Source: Chalciporus piperatus
Lineage: Eukaryota; Basidiomycota; Agaricomycetes; Boletales; Boletaceae
Reading direction: 5' to 3'
Length of the DNA: 64,000 nt
NCBI GenBank assembly: GCA_038093975.1
Contig: JBBPTG010000030.1
Coordinates: forward strand, 124,001-188,000
This document shows, one piece after another, positions 59,662-64,000 of this stretch. The position numbers and the translations under genes were made by a program. The notes under the pieces are model-generated. The model worked only from the letters and a program-made list of their open reading frames with translations, did no database searches and had not been told where the DNA came from. The stretch's first letter is position 1. Every line of letters begins with the position of its first letter.

Positions 59662-62490
59662 TCAAGTACCTCCCTCGCCGTCAGAGCTAGCGACATCACT
59701 GGCCCCATCTTCGCGGTCTCGCATCGTAACGTCCGGTGATGATGACGAGCTACGCTCAGGGCGATTACCCTCGTCTGGCTTAGTGGCAGAAACAAAACCG
59801 GACAACAAATTACTTCCTCCACCCTTCTTTGTTGCCTGAGCGTTTTTCCATGCATGGGCCATTTGCAAGAACTTGAACGAGGCTGGGTTGACCTCCCGCT
59901 CGTCGTCGGCGAATACAAGTTCCCAGTCTGAGGTGTGGTCAGTTAATTCGTTCGAGTAGAGTCGAACAACTGATGCTTACCTTCGACAACTTGACCGGTT
60001 TCTTTGTCGACGTGCTGTTTTCTGCCGACTATTGGCATCATGCCCTGTACCTTGGCCACGTCTGCCTCCGTGCCATTCGCCTCCTCGAACGCCTTCCATG
60101 CCTCCAGCAATGCAACGCGCTGAAAATAGCAACAGTCATCAGTTCAGTGGATCGCCTAGATGGCAGATAGACCCACCTCAGCTTTGAGCTCCTTGCTCTT
60201 GAGGTCTTTGTAACTACGCTCAAACACCTGTCGAGCAAGTTCAGGGTCTCCCGCAACCACGCGCGGCTCAGCATCCTCGTTCTCCTCTTCCTCTTCCCTC
60301 ATTGCCCGAGGAAGTGGTATGCTCGAACCCTCGAATTCCGCGTACGAGATCCACACTTTATGATGACCACTGAGTGAAATAAGGCGTTCGTACAACGACC
60401 GTGCCTTCTCTCGGTCACCCTGTTCATCAACTTCGAAGTCAATATATGCCTTCCACAGAATCTCGGGCATCGACAGCGACGACTGAGAAACTCCAAGTTC
60501 GAGGACAGCTTCTGCACGAGCAAAGTCTTCCAAAGCCGTTTCAAGCTCTGCATACTTGATCCACGCAGCGGAATTTGTCGGGTCGTGCTTTGTAGGTGAT
60601 ACGGGTAAGTTGCGGTCTGTGAATCTGGTTGTGGATCATACCTCGAGATATTTTTCGTAAAGTGTTCGAACTCGATCGAACTCTCGCAACTAAGTATGAG
60701 TTAGTACATACACAAATAAGAGACTACTATCCTGAACTTACGTCCATCTCAAGCTGAATGTAGCCTTTGAAAAGCGACTCTTTCGGGCACACCCCGATTC
60801 CATTCCCGAGTATCTTTCGGGCCGCAGGGAGCTCAAGTCGTCGTACTTCGAAACGCGCAGCCATGATCCACAACTTGGCGAACGTAAATTGCTTGTGTGG
60901 CACGAGGCCGAGTGCTGTTCGATATACTTGCCGAGCGCGTTCGTACTCCTTGAAACCAGTGATGAGAACGAGAAATAATGAGAAATAAAAAGTTGTACCT
61001 TTGTCTCAATCTCTTCGAACAGCGCATAATCTAGCCACAGGAATATATACCTTCTCCAATGCCGCTTTTCCTGTCCAGGGGGGACGTGCGAGACGGCACG
61101 CTCATATACCTCCCGAACCCGTTCCACGGCCGCGTCTTCCTCTTCTTTCGTACCGCCCTCCTCTCTGAGAGTTCGCAGTGCTCCCTCTTCCAATCTTATG
61201 TAGTCGAACCATACATCATAGTTGCGGCCATCTTGAGCCACTTCGTCTTCATATTGAATTCTCCGCTTGCCCAGCACGGTCGATTCCATGACGGAGCGAG
61301 TCCCGTGTTGTTTTTCGAACTTGGTATACGCGGCATATAACGTCGCCGACTTTGATCGAGGTAGACGTTCCAGAGCAAACTGGGACAAAAATTAGTCGCG
61401 CATGGAAGCAAGGCAGGCAAGCTTACCTTGTAGATAACACGGGCGCGCTCATACTCCTTCAAGCGTGTTTCCATCTTGGCGAACGCATTGAACACCGCCT
61501 GAGCCTTTTCAATCTGTTCCTCCTCATCTCCGAAGAACTTCAGTGCCGTTCGGAAAACTTCTCGAGCTTTGTCCAGTTTTTCCCTCTCTTCCTCAAATTT
61601 TGCCCACTTCACCCATACGCGAGGCTCTGGTCGAACGGCTATCCAGCGTTCGTAGATTACACTAGCCCTGTCGAGCTCGTTATACCGCTCCTCCATCTTG
61701 ATGTACGCTTGCCACGCCTTGTCGTCTGGTTCCCATTGCATCCACCGCTCGAAGACTTGACGTGCACCAGGGACATTCTGAAGGAGCTCCTCCAGGTAGA
61801 CGTACTTGTACCACAGTTGATCCACTCGAGGAAGCAAAGTCACAGCACGATCGAAAAGGTTGCGAGCATGTTGAACGTTTCGTGATTTCAACTCCATCTC
61901 GGTGTAGCTCAGCCATAGCTGCACGCTTCGCGGGTCGACGTCCAAGGCACGTTCAAAGACTGATCGAGACCGGTCGAACTCATTTTGACTAGCCTACAGA
62001 AGGTGTGACGAACGATCCGTCACCGGTAAAACGAGGACATACCTCCCAGTTAGCGTATTGCGTCCATTCTTTTCTTTGGGGCAATAAGTCAAGTATCTGA
62101 GACGAGACAAAGAATACTTACATGCTACCCCGACTTCGTCTGATACGCTCCTCAAACTCCTTTCGCTTTCGGCCGCGATACTCGTGGAGTTCTTCAAAAT
62201 CCTCGACTCGTTGTTTTGGGGCACGAAATGTTGATTCTTGGCGCTCTTGAGCCTATACACCCGTCATTAGATAATTGCGGTTGCGTATGCCTCGCAGTTC
62301 AACGTACTTCTCGTAGGAGTTGCTCTGCAGTGATCTTTGGATGAAAGTAAGCACTGAACTGCTCGTCAAAATGATTTTGAGCGTACCTGTACGGCCGCTG
62401 GGGCTCGGTTTCTTATTCTACACGGAATGTCTCAGCATATGAAGAGCGAGGTGACGCTTCAACGAACCTTGGCGCCCTGCCGTCCTGCAT
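59662..62490 (-). CDS. CLF1: Pre-mRNA splicing factor CLF1/Crooked-neck (CRNKL1)
   Basis: A multi-exon gene starts at 62490 ([27 protein letters not shown]) and stops at 59662. The body is a chain of HAT repeats with the W...Y...E...A signature: [130 protein letters not shown] and more. The C-terminus [28 protein letters not shown] then an acidic tail is typical. CLF1 is a scaffold of the Prp19-associated complex in the activated spliceosome. The first exon carries only eight residues. I joined the exons by phase over most but not all of the gene. Confidence 0.93.
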
Positions 62491-62766
62491 GATGATCTAC
62501 CTTGTCGTATGTGCCAGGACAAGACGGGGCCAACGCGTTATGGGACCTAGTGGTATCGTAAACATGGACAAACAAGATTATTGTGAAGCATGGCAAGTCT
62601 CTCGATGCGAGAGTGGTGTATGTAGATACATGAGGTTCAGCTTCAAGGTAATTTCACCATGGTACTAGTCGACGGACAACCCCCGTAGTCTGCGAGGTCA
62701 AGCATCACCCAAGTTTGCGTGACAACATCACAACGCTAGCTGTGCGCTGTCGACCCCTGTCGCCTC

Positions 62767-64000
62767 TCAGTTCTCCAAAACTTCTTTTGCCCCTCGAGTA
62801 CCCATGATCCTCTCCAACTTGAACCAATCGTACCGACAGCAAACCACGCGACATGTGACATCACTTGGGTCCACTCCATCGTCGAGGAAGGGGTAAGTCA
62901 GGAACTCAGAGAAGAACTGAGGGTGCGCAGGTGGCCCATAGAAAAGTATGTTCCGGATCCCTCTGATTTTATACCTATGGTGGAGGCGAGGTGAGTGGGG
63001 ATGGATTGCGTTGGTCTATAGACACGTACCGTCGGTAAAAGTGGAATCGTTCGCTAATAAGTAGGAAGGACTTTTTGCCAGAGAAAAAAGCCTGGCGTGC
63101 TCTGGATATATCCTGATTGGATGAGTACCTGATCAGGGGGTTATCATTAGTACCAGTCAAACGAGTGGTCGAACATCGCTTACTCTGAAAGCACAGCAAA
63201 GCTGATACCACTTTCCTTCCGAAAGTGATTATGGAGCCGGATGAAGTCGAAGGATGACGGGATGAATACGATGGTATTGGAGCTTTGCACGGCAGATTTC
63301 AGAATTTTGGGTAAGAGCTTTATATCGCCGTTCCAATAGCGGGTTGGAAAGTTCGCAGTTAGTCAGAAAACTTGGAAGGCAGCAGACCGAAATGCACCTG
63401 AGTGGTAAAATAAACGAATCTCTTGTCTGCCTCATCCCTCGGATTTGAACAGTCGAAAGTCGGGAATGTCTGTCGTCGAGTTCAGAAGAGGTTTTCCTCT
63501 TTATATGCGAGAACAAGAACAGCGAGATACACACTTGGTCAACCCCTTCCGGGACTTGTAATGTTGGCCATGTCTTCTCAACTCTTATCTTTCCTTCCAC
63601 GTTTTTGAGCGAGTTGTTGTAAAGCGACCGCGTTTCGGGTGTTTCAAATGGGGAGAGGAGGATAGACTGCCGCAGGTACGCTGAGCTGAGTCGAGATTCA
63701 GCAGGTGGCACCAAGGTTGTATTTTTTTGGCGCTCACAGTCCATCGAGATACCACGGTTTGATGCGTGAAAAGTCAGTATCATGCGACTCTTTGGGCAGC
63801 CCGTTTAAATGAGAGAGGACAAACTGAGAGATAGGTGGAAAGTGAATGAAGTGGCCAATTAGTATGAAGAAATGCACCTACCTGCACATGGTCCCAATTT
63901 TGCATTGTCAGGGAATTCATCTGGTCGATGATTAGAATTTCAATCGACGACAAGAAATCGGAGCTCCTATGATAAACAGTAAGTACAATGATCCATAGTA
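62767..64000 (-). CDS. UTP25: UTP25, U3 snoRNP-associated pre-rRNA processing factor, 5' end outside window
   Basis: The 3' part of a minus-strand gene. Exons include 62974-62767 (stop at 62769-62767), 63128-63030, 63317-63184 and one ending at 63398, with others upstream to the window edge. Recognisable UTP25/DIEXF stretches are [129 protein letters not shown] and a C-terminal [15 protein letters not shown]. The fold is a degenerate DEAD-box helicase lacking catalytic motifs. UTP25 acts in the nucleolar small-subunit processome. The 277 bp between its stop and CLF1 hold no gene. Confidence 0.9.

Noticed and set aside
63229..63783. 184-codon minus-strand open frame
   Set aside because: It is a read-through of UTP25 exons and retained introns. 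The conserved protein is obtained only after splicing.
1..64000. A biosynthetic, defence or mobile gene cluster
   Set aside because: Neighbouring genes are unrelated housekeeping functions. No backbone synthase, transposase, integrase or terminal repeat was found by reading.

Overview
This window is nuclear DNA from a filamentous basidiomycete, most likely an Agaricomycete. Nearly every gene is split by many short introns (about 45-70 nt, GT...AG with YAG ends). Genes are packed on both strands with gaps of 100-500 bp. The set includes a lineage-typical F-box protein, a Zn2Cys6 regulator, a DUF3533/SNG1 membrane protein and an eqolisin-type (G1) peptidase relic. I rebuilt most genes exon by exon by matching splice sites and reading phase. 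Coordinates given as a span cover start codon to stop codon, introns included.

Layout. 1-1250: 3' part of a metallo-beta-lactamase-fold hydrolase (+). 1.6-4.0 kb: a disordered conserved protein of unknown function (-). 4.3-5.6 kb: an amidohydrolase-like protein (-). 5.9-7.0 kb: a coiled-coil protein with a long glycine-every-fourth-residue repeat (-). 7.55-11.3 kb: SND1/Tudor-SN, 19 exons (+). 11.6-13.0 kb: transaldolase (-). 13.2-14.6 kb: intron-less type II membrane glycosyltransferase-like protein (+). 14.8-18.1 kb: ATRIP/Rad26-type checkpoint protein (-). 19.1-23.4 kb: UPF2 (-). 23.4-24.1 kb: a small unrecognised gene (-). 24.4-27.9 kb: Mei2-like RNA-binding protein (-). 27.9-30.0 kb: no gene seen. 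30.0-31.1 kb: HAD hydrolase (-). 31.45-33.4 kb: membrane RING-H2 protein (+). 33.9-35.9 kb: SNG1/DUF3533 membrane protein (+). 36.3-37.1 kb: PAM16/TIM16 (-). 37.3-38.7 kb: RNA polymerase I subunit RPA43 (+). 40.2-40.8 kb: broken G1 peptidase gene (+). 41.2-42.6 kb: PP2C phosphatase (-). 43.1-44.8 kb: eIF5-mimic/BZW-type protein (+). 45.2-48.3 kb: Zn2Cys6 transcription factor (-). 49.9-54.1 kb: Ctf4/WDHD1 replication factor (-). 54.3-55.7 kb: F-box protein (-). 56.6-59.4 kb: acetoacetyl-CoA synthetase (-). 59.7-62.5 kb: CLF1/Crooked-neck splicing factor (-). 62.8-64.0 kb: 3' part of UTP25 (-).

The genes do not form a pathway cluster; this looks like an ordinary housekeeping region. Many products act on RNA (SND1, UPF2, Mei2-like, CLF1, UTP25, RPA43, BZW) and two act at replication forks or the DNA checkpoint (ATRIP, Ctf4). 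No tRNA, rRNA, CRISPR array, intact transposon or secondary-metabolite cluster was recognised. I did not find a convincing new multi-gene system. The best leads are gene-structure oddities (GC-AG introns, 3-, 10- and 12-nt exons, a roughly 32-nt intron), the GX3-repeat protein, the decayed peptidase gene, a palindrome in the PAM16/RPA43 promoter, and a few unrecognised proteins.
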